NCBI RefSeq assembly: GCF_001562015.1
Contig: NZ_LASA01000055.1
Span: forward strand, 1-54,202
DNA length: 54,202 bases
Reading direction: 5' to 3'
DNA from: Endozoicomonas arenosclerae
GTDB lineage: Bacteria > Pseudomonadota > Gammaproteobacteria > Pseudomonadales > Endozoicomonadaceae
The notes under the pieces are model-generated. The model had not been told where the DNA came from. It did not search any database and saw only the letters and a program-made list of their open reading frames with translations. Positions 41,814 to 50,157 of the stretch are shown one piece after another. Positions within the stretch are counted from its first letter, which is position 1. Every line of letters starts with the position of its first letter. The translations under genes and the position numbers were made by a program.

Positions 41814-43019
41814 TCATTCTGCAAATGTGTATCGATTCTTGCCCGCTTCCTTGGAACGATACATGGCCTGATCAGCCCGCTTCACCCAGTCATCCGCCTC
41901 TGAGAAAGTACCATCATTAAAGGCAATACCCATACTGAGTCCAACGCTAAGGGCTTGCCCTTGAAATTGTACCGGCTGGGCAATAGAGGCCAGCAACCAG
42001 TCACAGAGCCGACGGATAGACTCTTTATCTTCGAACTGATCCACGATAATGGCAAACTCGTCCCCACCTAATCGAAAAGCCTCCCCCATATTTCGGGCAG
42101 CACTGGCCATTCGATCCGAGACTACTTCAAGAATCCTGTCACCGGCAGCGTGGCCAAAGGTATCGTTCACGCCCTTGAAACCATCCAGATCAAGATATAA
42201 GAGATAACCTGGGGACCGCTGTTGAACCAGATCCGCTAAAGCTGCCTGAAAGGCAAACTTATTCTGCAGGTGCGTCATCTGATCAACCAGAGCCAGATCG
42301 CGGAGGGAATCCTCGGACTTTTTGCGGCTAAAGAAAAACAGAAACAGTATCACGGAAAGAAAAAAGACCAGTCCGAGCCCTGCCGATACTGTTTTGGCAA
42401 TCTCATGCCCTTTTTTCTGAGCCGTACTCAAAGACACTCTGGTTTTAAAAACGGCCCTGATATCACCCACCTGCCAATCTTTCTTGACCGACTGCGGATG
42501 CACATTATGGCAACCCGTACAGACACTGGAAGTCATTGACTGAGGCAAAGCAATATTGACCCACTCTTTCCCATCCATCATTTCTCTTTTCAGAAAGAAG
42601 GATTTATGCCCCTTGCTTAAAACAGCCCAGGCTTCCCGATCAAAATCCGAGATGTTCCGCTTCCGACCTTCAAATGGATAAGGACTGTAGACGGAAAAAT
42701 TATCTGAAAGATCACCGTAAGCCTGCCCCAGCTCAACAATAAAGGTAAATGGAACAGGCAGTTGTTTTTTATCACCCATTGGCTGAGTACCCAGATGAAA
42801 ATCATCCGAAGTACGAACCTTGGATATCACCTGCTCATCATAAAAATCGATCAGGACTCGTACTTTCTCGACTTCTTTCTGGGCATTGATTATTGCCTGA
42901 TGTTCAGCGAAGGATTTAAGAGTTTTGGGTGTATAAATCAGCAGACCGGAAACCAGAGCTAGCAGCAAGAGAAGCGAAAAAAACAACGGGGCATAGTTAC
43001 TTTGTTTGAATAACGACAT
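41814..43019 (-). CDS. Haem-binding DUF3365-type sensor diguanylate cyclase
   Basis: A 401-aa membrane enzyme predicted to make cyclic di-GMP. Order: transmembrane helix (~11-30), periplasmic sensor with a c-type haem motif C167-TGCH171 in a Tll0287/DUF3365-like domain, second helix (~210-231), then a GGDEF domain with intact GGDEF (318-322) and the substrate loop DLDGFKGVNDTFGH. The inhibitory RxxD site reads R309-N-M-G312, so product inhibition is probably lost. Haem in the periplasm suggests sensing of redox or a gas. Placement inside a lateral flagellar locus suggests, by inference, control of motility versus attachment. Confidence 0.88.
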   Translation of the reverse strand: MSLFKQSNYAPLFFSLLLLLALVSGLLIYTPKTLKSFAEHQAIINAQKEVEKVRVLIDFYDEQVISKVRTSDDFHLGTQPMGDKKQLPVPFTFIVELGQAYGDLSDNFSVYSPYPFEGRKRNISDFDREAWAVLSKGHKSFFLKREMMDGKEWVNIALPQSMTSSVCTGCHNVHPQSVKKDWQVGDIRAVFKTRVSLSTAQKKGHEIAKTVSAGLGLVFFLSVILFLFFFSRKKSEDSLRDLALVDQMTHLQNKFAFQAALADLVQQRSPGYLLYLDLDGFKGVNDTFGHAAGDRILEVVSDRMASAARNMGEAFRLGGDEFAIIVDQFEDKESIRRLCDWLLASIAQPVQFQGQALSVGLSMGIAFNDGTFSEADDWVKRADQAMYRSKEAGKNRYTFAE

Positions 43020-43055
43020 CTGAAAAACAGGTCTTTGCTGATGAGTGTTAATCCC

Positions 43056-43082
43056 TCATCGGCCGGACTGTTCAGTGAATAA
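43056..43082 (-). promoter_or_regulatory. Possible sigma28 promoter for the diguanylate cyclase
   Basis: On the minus strand GCCGATGA (43063-43056) matches the FliA -10 box in seven of eight positions, 37 bases before the start. The -35 position reads TTAT, a poor match to TAAA. Weak evidence for co-regulation with late flagellar genes. Confidence 0.25.
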
Positions 43083-43129
43083 TCATACTCTTTTAAATAC
43101 TTTTCTCTCTTTGTCACCTGGACAACATT

Positions 43130-43399
43130 TTATTGAATATTTTTTTCGGGGTATAAAGCGGTTAACTCGTACTCCAGATAATCTGCAAAGCCCAGCCAGT
43201 CGTGCTTTTCCTGAGACTGAGCCACTTTATTCATTAAACCTTCCAACCAACGCCGATCTTCACTTTCTAACTGTTCTAAAACAAGCATTGTTTCATTCAT
43301 TATGATGGGGATGCAGGCATTGGCATCAGCCAGGTTTCCTACCCTCATCATATGAGCAACAACCGTCAGCTTTTCTCTTGGGGTCATGTAATCTTTCAT
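43130..43399 (-). CDS. Small partner of the Maf glycosyltransferase
   Basis: An 89-aa soluble, helical protein that I do not recognise by family. Its ATG overlaps the stop of the Maf gene by four bases (ATGA), so the two are translationally coupled. The sequence (LTVVAHMMRVGNLADANACI; LEQLESEDRRWLEGLMNKVA) is typical of small adaptor-like helix bundles. A role as accessory factor in flagellin glycosylation is inferred only from coupling. Confidence 0.65.
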   Translation of the reverse strand: MKDYMTPREKLTVVAHMMRVGNLADANACIPIIMNETMLVLEQLESEDRRWLEGLMNKVAQSQEKHDWLGFADYLEYELTALYPEKNIQ

Positions 43400-44691
43400 G
43401 CCATCTCACCTGACTTGTAGTGAACCGCACCCTCAATTTGGGCACCTTTGAGACTGGAATTAAAGAAGCTGATCGATGGGTGCATGCGGATGTAATATTC
43501 AACCCCCACCAAATAACTGATCAAGTTAGGCTGGGAGGGAACTTTCTCACCCTTGCCATTAAGAACCCAATGTTGAGCTTTGCTGGAGTGCTGGGTCAGT
43601 GTGCCATTTTTCCAATGTGCATGAGACTCTCCTCCAGGATATGAGAAGTCCGCACCAAAAAATGAGACGCTTTTCACCCCCATCTTCACTGCTAAATCAA
43701 TGGCTGGATGGACCACACTGCCGTAGGTAAACAAATCTCCCTTGGGATGACTTTCCCTGATAGATTCAAACAGCTCTGTAACGGAGTACGCACAAAATCT
43801 TGGGCCTTGCCATGTAGACAGAGCGTCATGTGTGACCAGAGGAAAATAAACCAGCGGGATAGAACCACTTCGTGCAGATCCAAGACGTTCTGCCGTCATG
43901 TAGTAATCAATACTGACGACAATATCAGGTCGTATTCCATGCTCTATCAGAGGAATAAAAGCGGTATCTACCGATATGATCAAGGGAGGGTTACTCGATT
44001 CCTTTTGCCTTAAGATGTGTTCGTAATTGTCTTCAAGAGTAGGGCCACTGGCGATGATATAGGCATTTCGACCTTTGGCAGAATCGAACCACTCCGAGAC
44101 ATCCTGATCCTGTTCAATCAGGGATATATTCTCATTCAACCGTTCATTAAATTCAGGATTATCCTTTTTAAATGGCCGGTTCATATATTCATCATTGCAG
44201 TCATTCCAGAGCTGGTTTCTTGAAGTAATATTGACCTCTGAAGCCAGCACCAGATCGGAAGGAATGGCAAAGTAAGGCTTTTCTATATCTCTGAAGACAG
44301 CAGCACTGGCCAGATCAACTCTTGGATCTTCAAGCCAGTGGGTCTGATCTGTGTAATGCATGACCAGACTGAATATCGCTTCATTCATTATGCGTACATG
44401 AAGTTCACTCAGCTGGCTTCGCTTGAGCAATTCATCCTGAATGTCGCCCATACCTGTACCGTAAAGAAAGGCTACTGCACTCTCTTCCGGTACCATAGCG
44501 GCCTGTAACATAGCCTCATGCAGACGGTTATGCCTGCTCGACAACTGAACATTATTGACACTGATCGTCTGATTCGCCCCCGTAACCAGGTGCGCATCCA
44601 ATTGTTCTAAATCCTGTTGCCGAATGACCTCTGCCAGTTCCGGCCAGCGATCTTCTATCACCTGGATGTTTTTCTCGAAGAGTTCAGACAT
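43396..44691 (-). CDS. Maf-type flagellin glycosyltransferase (DUF115)
   Basis: A 431-aa motility-associated factor. The MAF/DUF115 core shows GRNAYIIASGPTLEDNYEHI, LIISVDTAFIPLIEHGIRPD and IVVSIDYYMTAERL, then GVKSVSFFGADFSYPGG, typical of sialyltransferase-like Maf enzymes that attach nonulosonic acids to flagellin. The N-terminal DUF domain is present (residues 1-190). No sugar-biosynthesis genes are in the window. In Vibrio and Aeromonas a maf gene also accompanies lateral flagellin. Confidence 0.85.
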   Translation of the reverse strand: MSELFEKNIQVIEDRWPELAEVIRQQDLEQLDAHLVTGANQTISVNNVQLSSRHNRLHEAMLQAAMVPEESAVAFLYGTGMGDIQDELLKRSQLSELHVRIMNEAIFSLVMHYTDQTHWLEDPRVDLASAAVFRDIEKPYFAIPSDLVLASEVNITSRNQLWNDCNDEYMNRPFKKDNPEFNERLNENISLIEQDQDVSEWFDSAKGRNAYIIASGPTLEDNYEHILRQKESSNPPLIISVDTAFIPLIEHGIRPDIVVSIDYYMTAERLGSARSGSIPLVYFPLVTHDALSTWQGPRFCAYSVTELFESIRESHPKGDLFTYGSVVHPAIDLAVKMGVKSVSFFGADFSYPGGESHAHWKNGTLTQHSSKAQHWVLNGKGEKVPSQPNLISYLVGVEYYIRMHPSISFFNSSLKGAQIEGAVHYKSGEMA

Positions 44692-44823
44692 GGAATGATC
44701 TCACTCTGCCCATTTGCCGACTGAAGATGCCATCGACTGATCGCCCTGATCATAAAGGCTGACTTTCTTTAGAAGGTTCATACTGTTACGTTTAAGAAAT
44801 CACGTCAGCCAACGGATACTCCC

Positions 44824-46944
44824 ATGGACAGGGGATTTCTGGACTCTCTCGGCAATTCACTTAACAAAGACACTCTGAAGAGAATAGGTGGGGGTTACCT
44901 GGGTATTCCCCTGATCGTACTGATTACCATCGGTATGGTCACACTCCCCATTCCAGCATTTATGCTGGATATGCTATTCACATTTAATATTGCCCTTTCT
45001 CTGCTGGTTCTACTGGTCAGCATCTACACACTCAGGCCACTGGACTTTGCTGTTTTCCCCACCATTCTGCTTGTGACGACGTTATTGCGCCTGGCACTGA
45101 ATGTTGCCTCAACTCGTGTGGTACTGCTCCAGGGACATGAAGGCAGCGGTGCTGCCGGAAAGGTGATTCAGGCATTTGGTGAAGTCGTCATTGGCAACAA
45201 CTATGTTGTCGGTCTGGTGGTGTTCTTTATCCTGATCATCATTAACTTTGTTGTGGTCACCAAAGGCGCCGGACGTATTTCCGAAGTATCTGCCCGCTTT
45301 ACTCTGGATGCATTGCCTGGCAAACAGATGGCTATTGATGCCGACTTGAATGCTGGGCTGATCGATCAGAAAGAAGCCCACGATCGCAGGGAAGTTGTAC
45401 GACGAGAGGCTGATTTTTACGGCGCTATGGACGGTGCCGGAAAGTTTGTACGCGGGGATGCTGTTGCAGGTCTACTGATTCTTGCCATCAATATTATTGG
45501 TGGGCTTTGTATTGGCATCATGCTCCACAACCTGAGTTTCAGTGAAGCTTTCTCTATTTATGCATTGCTCACCATTGGAGACGGTTTGGTTGCCCAGATT
45601 CCCTCTCTCCTGCTGTCCACTGCTGCAGCCATTATTGTTACCCGGGTTTCTGAATCTGCCGATGTCGGCAATCAGATCTCTGACCAGATGTTTTCCTCCC
45701 CTAGAGCTTTGGCCGTCACCGCCACCATCATCATTGTGATGGGGCTGGTACCTGGGATGCCTCATCTCGCCTTTTTGTCTTTGGGTAGCGTTGTAGCCGC
45801 CATGGCTTGGTGGGCCTACAAGAAGAATCAATTACAGGAATCACAGGAGAACTCTGAAGATCAGGAGCAAGAACAAACGCCAGAAGCAGGACAATTGACC
45901 TGGGACGATGTCCCTCCGGTTGATCCTTTAGGGTTGGAACTGGGCTACCGACTTATAACTCTGGTTGATGATAACCAGGGCGGAAAGTTACTGACCCAGA
46001 TTAAAGGGATTCGAAAAAGCCTTTCCAACAAGCTGGGCTTTCTGATTCCCAGTGTACACATTCGCGATGATCTTGGGTTAAAGCCCAGTGCTTACCGGAT
46101 TTCACTGATGGGCGTTGAATCTGCAGAGGGTGAGCTGGAGCCGGATAAATTCCTTGCAATCAATCCGGGAGAAGTATTTGGAGAGCTGACAGGCATGCCC
46201 ACCCATGACCCTGCTTACGGACTGGAAGCTATCTGGATTGCAGAAGACCTTCAGGATGATGCCATTTCACTGGGCTATACCGTTGTTGATCCTTCAACTG
46301 TCATTGCCACACACATCAGCAAAGTGATTGAAGAAAATGCTTCTGAACTACTGGGTCATGATGAAGTACAACAACTGCTCGAAAATCTCACCAAACATTC
46401 TTCCAAACTATCTGAAGAACTGGTGCCTAAAAAATTATCCACCAGCCAGGTCATGCGAGTCTTAAGAGAACTGTTGCTTGAAGATGTCCCTGTCAGCGAT
46501 TTCAAAACTATTGCCAGTACCTTGCTGGAAGCCACTGAACGACACAGCCACCCGCAAATGCTGGCTGGTGAGGTCAGAGCTGCATTAAAAAGAACCATTG
46601 TTCATAACCTGGTAGGCAGTGAACAAAATATTCCGGTTGTCACACTGGATGAAAAACTGGAACAGGTGATGATGCAGGCATGGCAGCAAGCGCAGCAAAA
46701 CAGCCAGTTCACACCCGATACACTGCCTCTGGAGCCCGGCATTTCAGAACAACTACAAACACATTTACCGGAAGTCACCCGGCAACTAATGGCCGAGGGG
46801 AAGCCTGCTATCCTACTGGTTTCAGCTCAGTTAAGACCCATGATGGCTCGCTATGCCCGACTCTGTACTGAAGGGATGAAAGTGCTGTCCTTTAATGAAG
46901 TGCCAGAGAACAAAGACATTACCATTGTTGGGAAAGTAGGTTAA
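44824..46944 (+). CDS. flhA: FlhA, export-gate protein
   Basis: A 706-aa export-gate protein that forms a nonameric ring. The N-terminal eight-helix membrane domain includes LDFAVFPTILLVTTLLRLAL and LDALPGKQMAIDADLNAGLI, the FHIPEP signature region. The cytosolic domain (~340-706) binds chaperone-substrate complexes. Complete. The start is ATG 44824, 132 bases from the divergent maf gene; fliM follows after 129 bases. Confidence 0.96.
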   Translation: MDRGFLDSLGNSLNKDTLKRIGGGYLGIPLIVLITIGMVTLPIPAFMLDMLFTFNIALSLLVLLVSIYTLRPLDFAVFPTILLVTTLLRLALNVASTRVVLLQGHEGSGAAGKVIQAFGEVVIGNNYVVGLVVFFILIIINFVVVTKGAGRISEVSARFTLDALPGKQMAIDADLNAGLIDQKEAHDRREVVRREADFYGAMDGAGKFVRGDAVAGLLILAINIIGGLCIGIMLHNLSFSEAFSIYALLTIGDGLVAQIPSLLLSTAAAIIVTRVSESADVGNQISDQMFSSPRALAVTATIIIVMGLVPGMPHLAFLSLGSVVAAMAWWAYKKNQLQESQENSEDQEQEQTPEAGQLTWDDVPPVDPLGLELGYRLITLVDDNQGGKLLTQIKGIRKSLSNKLGFLIPSVHIRDDLGLKPSAYRISLMGVESAEGELEPDKFLAINPGEVFGELTGMPTHDPAYGLEAIWIAEDLQDDAISLGYTVVDPSTVIATHISKVIEENASELLGHDEVQQLLENLTKHSSKLSEELVPKKLSTSQVMRVLRELLLEDVPVSDFKTIASTLLEATERHSHPQMLAGEVRAALKRTIVHNLVGSEQNIPVVTLDEKLEQVMMQAWQQAQQNSQFTPDTLPLEPGISEQLQTHLPEVTRQLMAEGKPAILLVSAQLRPMMARYARLCTEGMKVLSFNEVPENKDITIVGKVG

Positions 46945-47073
46945 CCACTCAGTAAAAGATGCTTGCGCTTCACGCTTTGCCGTGAATATGATAAGAATTA
47001 ACTAGAAGGTGAAAGGCTTAAGCCTGCATTTTCACTAGCAGTCTGGATCGAGTACGCGCGAGCAGGAGGCTGC

Positions 47074-48054
47074 GTGAAAAAATCTGTACCGCAAGACGTC
47101 TTGAACCTATTGGTTAACAACTCCAGGAAGACAAATGAAAAAGTCTCCAACGGGGAAAGTTATGCCAATGTTAAGTCTTATGACCTGACCAATCCTGATT
47201 ACAAAATTCATGATCTGCTCCCCACTCTTGAGCTGATCTATCGACGCTTTGCCCAAAACTTTCGACACAGTCTTTATAATCTTCTTCACACGGGTATTGA
47301 AGCCAAATTCGAAAGGGTTGATTCCCTGAAATACGGCGACTACATCAACGAAAACCGCTCTGCTGAAGTTCAACATCTCTTCAGGGTGCAATCACTAAAA
47401 TGCTCCGGTTTCTTTGCTCTGGATATCAAACTGGTTAGTGCCATGGTTGAGCTGTTCTTTGGTGGTCCGGGCGACAGCTCAGATGAAAGCGATCGGGAAA
47501 TGACCCAGACCGAGCTGAGAATGGTCAGACGTTTTCTCAAGTCCGCCATCGAAAACCTTCAGCAATCCTGGGAAACCATTCTGCCCTTCAGGGTTCGGTT
47601 GCCAGAATACGACTCTAATCCGGTATCAACCATTTTCACCAGTGACGCAGAATTAATTCTGGTCAGCCGCTTCCGATTAAAACTGGCCAACAAAGAAGGC
47701 CACCTTCATATCATTTTGCCTTATCGGGCTCTGGAACCGGTCAGGGAAAAACTACACACCTTCAAATTTACAGAGCAGGACCCGGAATGGCGACAAAATC
47801 TGCGCAACAGCATTCTGATGGCACCGGTTGAAATGAGTGCCACCCTCTGCAATGTGCAGCTCTCGCTCGAACAAGTGTTAAAGCTTCAGGTAGGCGACAT
47901 TATTCAGGCAGATATGCCCAAGCTGGTTTCTGTCAAAGTGGCAGGTATTCCCTGTCTACAAGCCAGTGTTTGCAGAGATGATGACATGTTGGCGCTGAAA
48001 GTATCACGCAAGGTGAATTCAAAAATTGCGCTCCAGAATAAAGAGGAAGTGTAA
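47074..48054 (+). CDS. fliM: FliM, motor switch protein
   Basis: A 326-aa C-ring protein. The GTG start at 47074 has AGGAGG four bases upstream. The middle domain shows LIYRRFAQNFRHSLYNLL, VELFFGGPGD and REMTQTELRMVRRFLKSA; the C-terminal SpoA domain includes VGDIIQADMPKLVSVKVAGI. The N-terminal CheY-binding motif, normally LSQDEIDALL, reads VPQDVLNLLV, losing the acidic residues. Its stop overlaps the fliN start (TAATG). Confidence 0.93.
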   Translation: MKKSVPQDVLNLLVNNSRKTNEKVSNGESYANVKSYDLTNPDYKIHDLLPTLELIYRRFAQNFRHSLYNLLHTGIEAKFERVDSLKYGDYINENRSAEVQHLFRVQSLKCSGFFALDIKLVSAMVELFFGGPGDSSDESDREMTQTELRMVRRFLKSAIENLQQSWETILPFRVRLPEYDSNPVSTIFTSDAELILVSRFRLKLANKEGHLHIILPYRALEPVREKLHTFKFTEQDPEWRQNLRNSILMAPVEMSATLCNVQLSLEQVLKLQVGDIIQADMPKLVSVKVAGIPCLQASVCRDDDMLALKVSRKVNSKIALQNKEEV

Positions 48055-48464
48055 TGAGCGATCAGGACGATCAGGAACCTCAGGAAGGCTCGGCCCCAGA
48101 AGAGCAGGACTCTCAACAGGAAGCCACAAGAGACAGTGCAACCATTATTGAAGAAGCGGTCAGTGGTTCAGTCGAAAGCGACGATGAAGACAGTCTGGAG
48201 AAGAGTCCTGATCTTGGACTGATTCTGGACATCCCCGTGACTCTTTCACTGGAGCTGGGCAGCACACAAATCAGCATTGCTGACCTTTTGCGTCTCAATA
48301 AAGGCTCTGTGGTTGAGCTTGAGAAAGAAGCCTCTGAGCCTCTGGACGTGAAGGTCAATGGTACCCTGATCGCCTATGCAGAAGTGGTTGTTATCAATGA
48401 TCGATACGGTATTCGACTCACAGACGTTGTGAGTGAATCGGAACGCATCAAGAAATTGTCTTAG
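48054..48464 (+). CDS. fliN: FliN, motor switch protein
   Basis: A 136-aa C-ring protein with an acidic disordered N-terminus (~1-50) and a SpoA domain: LGLILDIPVTLSLELGSTQI, LNKGSVVELEKEASEPLDVK, VNGTLIAYAEVVVINDRYGI. It ends with RIKKLS. Translationally coupled to fliM; fliO starts two bases after its stop. Confidence 0.95.
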   Translation: MSDQDDQEPQEGSAPEEQDSQQEATRDSATIIEEAVSGSVESDDEDSLEKSPDLGLILDIPVTLSLELGSTQISIADLLRLNKGSVVELEKEASEPLDVKVNGTLIAYAEVVVINDRYGIRLTDVVSESERIKKLS

Positions 48465-48466
48465 CC

Positions 48467-48910
48467 ATGAGAAACGTTTCATTGCCCCCACATCTGAAAA
48501 GTTTTCTTATCAAAGTGTGGCTTGCATGCCTGACGGGCTTCACAACGGCTGCTGTTGCAGAAGCCGAACCAGAAAAAGCCGCAGACCTCAGTCTGACGCA
48601 AGTCATCGCGCCGCTATTCTTTGTGATTTTGCTGATTTTTGCCCTGGCATGGATTGTCAAAAAGCTGAATATCGGCACACCGGCTATAGGGCAGGGAATA
48701 AAAGTGATCTCCAGCATCCCGGTATCCAGTCAGGCCAGAGTCTGCCTGATTCGAGTGGGTGAAAAAGATATTCTGCTGGGCGTCACTAACCAGCAAGTCA
48801 ACCTGATCCAAACATTTGACGAATCGCCGATACCGCCTGACAACAAAGAAAATCAGCACGATTTTGCTGATCAATTCAGGAGTTTATTAAAAGGCAGGAA
48901 CTCAAAGTGA
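48467..48910 (+). CDS. fliO: FliO, export-gate assembly protein
   Basis: A 147-aa membrane protein that helps FliP assemble. It has an N-terminal hydrophobic leader ([19 protein letters not shown]), the single membrane helix [20 protein letters not shown], then a small cytosolic domain ([32 protein letters not shown]). It overlaps the fliP GTG start by four bases. Confidence 0.92.
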   Translation: MRNVSLPPHLKSFLIKVWLACLTGFTTAAVAEAEPEKAADLSLTQVIAPLFFVILLIFALAWIVKKLNIGTPAIGQGIKVISSIPVSSQARVCLIRVGEKDILLGVTNQQVNLIQTFDESPIPPDNKENQHDFADQFRSLLKGRNSK

Positions 48911-49635
48911 GCCGGTACCTTTTACTTGCTCTTCTTCTGATTCCAACCTTATCTCTGGCAGAGCCCTCTGGCTTTCCTCTGCTGACTGTAACCGATACAG
49001 AAGACGGTCAAGAATACAGCGCAACCCTGCAGATTCTGGTGCTGATGACCCTGATCGGGTTTATTCCAGCAGCCCTGATGATGCTCACCAGCTTTACCCG
49101 GATCATTATTGTGCTGGCGATCCTTCGTCAAGCCATTGGCCTTCAGCAATCGCCTCCCAATCAGGTGCTCATTGGCATAGCTCTGGCTCTGACCCTGCTG
49201 ATCATGTCTCCAATTTTCGGCAAAATGTATAATCAGGCTGTCACGCCCTACATGAATGAAGAGCTGACAATGATGCAGGCCTTGAAGACAGCTTCTGAGC
49301 CTATGCGAACCTTTATGCTGAACCAGACCAGAGAAACCGACCTTTCCCTTTTTATGCGCATAGGTAATGAAGAAGGGATTCCGCTGGAGGAAGTCAGTTT
49401 CTCTATTCTAATTCCTTCCTTTATCACCAGTGAACTGAAAACCGCCTTTCAGATCGGCTTTATTATTTATATCCCGTTTCTGGTCATAGACCTGGTGGTT
49501 GCCAGCGTACTGATGGCCATGGGTATGATTATGCTCTCGCCACAAATGATTTCTTTGCCCTTCAAACTGATGCTTTTTGTCCTTGTAGACGGCTGGGTAC
49601 TGACCATGGGTACTCTGGCTTCCAGCTTTGGTTGA
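48907..49635 (+). CDS. fliP: FliP, export-gate protein
   Basis: A 242-aa gate subunit with a cleavable signal peptide ([17 protein letters not shown]), then helices including [40 protein letters not shown] and [20 protein letters not shown]. The GTG start has AGGA seven bases upstream. Unusually it ends the cluster: fliQ, fliR and flhB are about 9 kb away at 39635-41813. Confidence 0.95.
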   Translation: MSRYLLLALLLIPTLSLAEPSGFPLLTVTDTEDGQEYSATLQILVLMTLIGFIPAALMMLTSFTRIIIVLAILRQAIGLQQSPPNQVLIGIALALTLLIMSPIFGKMYNQAVTPYMNEELTMMQALKTASEPMRTFMLNQTRETDLSLFMRIGNEEGIPLEEVSFSILIPSFITSELKTAFQIGFIIYIPFLVIDLVVASVLMAMGMIMLSPQMISLPFKLMLFVLVDGWVLTMGTLASSFG

Positions 49636-49722
49636 AACTTTCCTTATCCACTTATCTCTGACAGTATTGATGCTTCAAAGAATAAGACTGAGCCCCAAAA
49701 TACATCATTAAAGGATTAATGT

Positions 49723-49806
49723 ATGAAATCCAAGACTGTAGTTGCATCAGGCTTCACATTCGGTGTCCTCTCCTATCTGGTTCTTGCCTTTATAATCAAT
49801 GCGTAA
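49723..49806 (+). CDS. Membrane microprotein 1 (27 aa)
   Basis: A 27-residue reading frame starting with ATG, with AAGGA seven bases upstream. Three basic/polar residues (MKSK) are followed by one hydrophobic helix (ASGFTFGVLSYLVLAFIINA). It is likely a single-pass inner-membrane peptide. Good ribosome site and membrane pattern support it; no homology is known to me. Confidence 0.4.
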   Translation: MKSKTVVASGFTFGVLSYLVLAFIINA

Positions 49807-49845
49807 TTTTTATCAGTATCATTTTCACAAAAGGGAATTCATAGC

Positions 49846-49944
49846 ATGGAAAATAGACAGTCTCGAAAACAGCTACTTCTCACTCTGTATTTCATTGCTG
49901 GCAGCATTTTTGGCTCATACCTCTTCAGCCTTTATGTCCAATAG
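49846..49944 (+). CDS. Membrane microprotein 2 (32 aa)
   Basis: A 32-residue frame starting with ATG, with AAGGGA nine bases upstream and a basic head (MENRQSRKQ) before a hydrophobic helix (LLLTLYFIAGSIFGSYLFSL). It lies 39 bases after microprotein 1 and resembles it in layout and in an FG..SYL stretch, so the two may be diverged copies. The remainder of 49636-50157 shows nothing else that I can assign. Confidence 0.4.
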   Translation: MENRQSRKQLLLTLYFIAGSIFGSYLFSLYVQ

Positions 49945-50157
49945 CGTTTAGTTCTTTCTTTTAATTTCTTTCGCAATCAGATTCTGATTCCGGTAATCAA
50001 CTGCTGATTATCGGAATCAATTCATAACCTTTTCCATCAGTGCTTGATTCATCTGGTAATGCCCTGACAAAGACGATAACTTTCTAATTACGCCTTTTAA
50101 TATCAATGCCCATAGCTTGAAAATTAAAGCGCTTAGCCATAGTTCCAAGGAGGGGTT

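Noticed and set aside
47014-47025. Palindrome AGGCTTAAGCCT upstream of fliM
   Set aside because: Could be part of a small leader hairpin (GTGAAA / TTTCAC flanks) but no T-run and no known operator; too weak to annotate.
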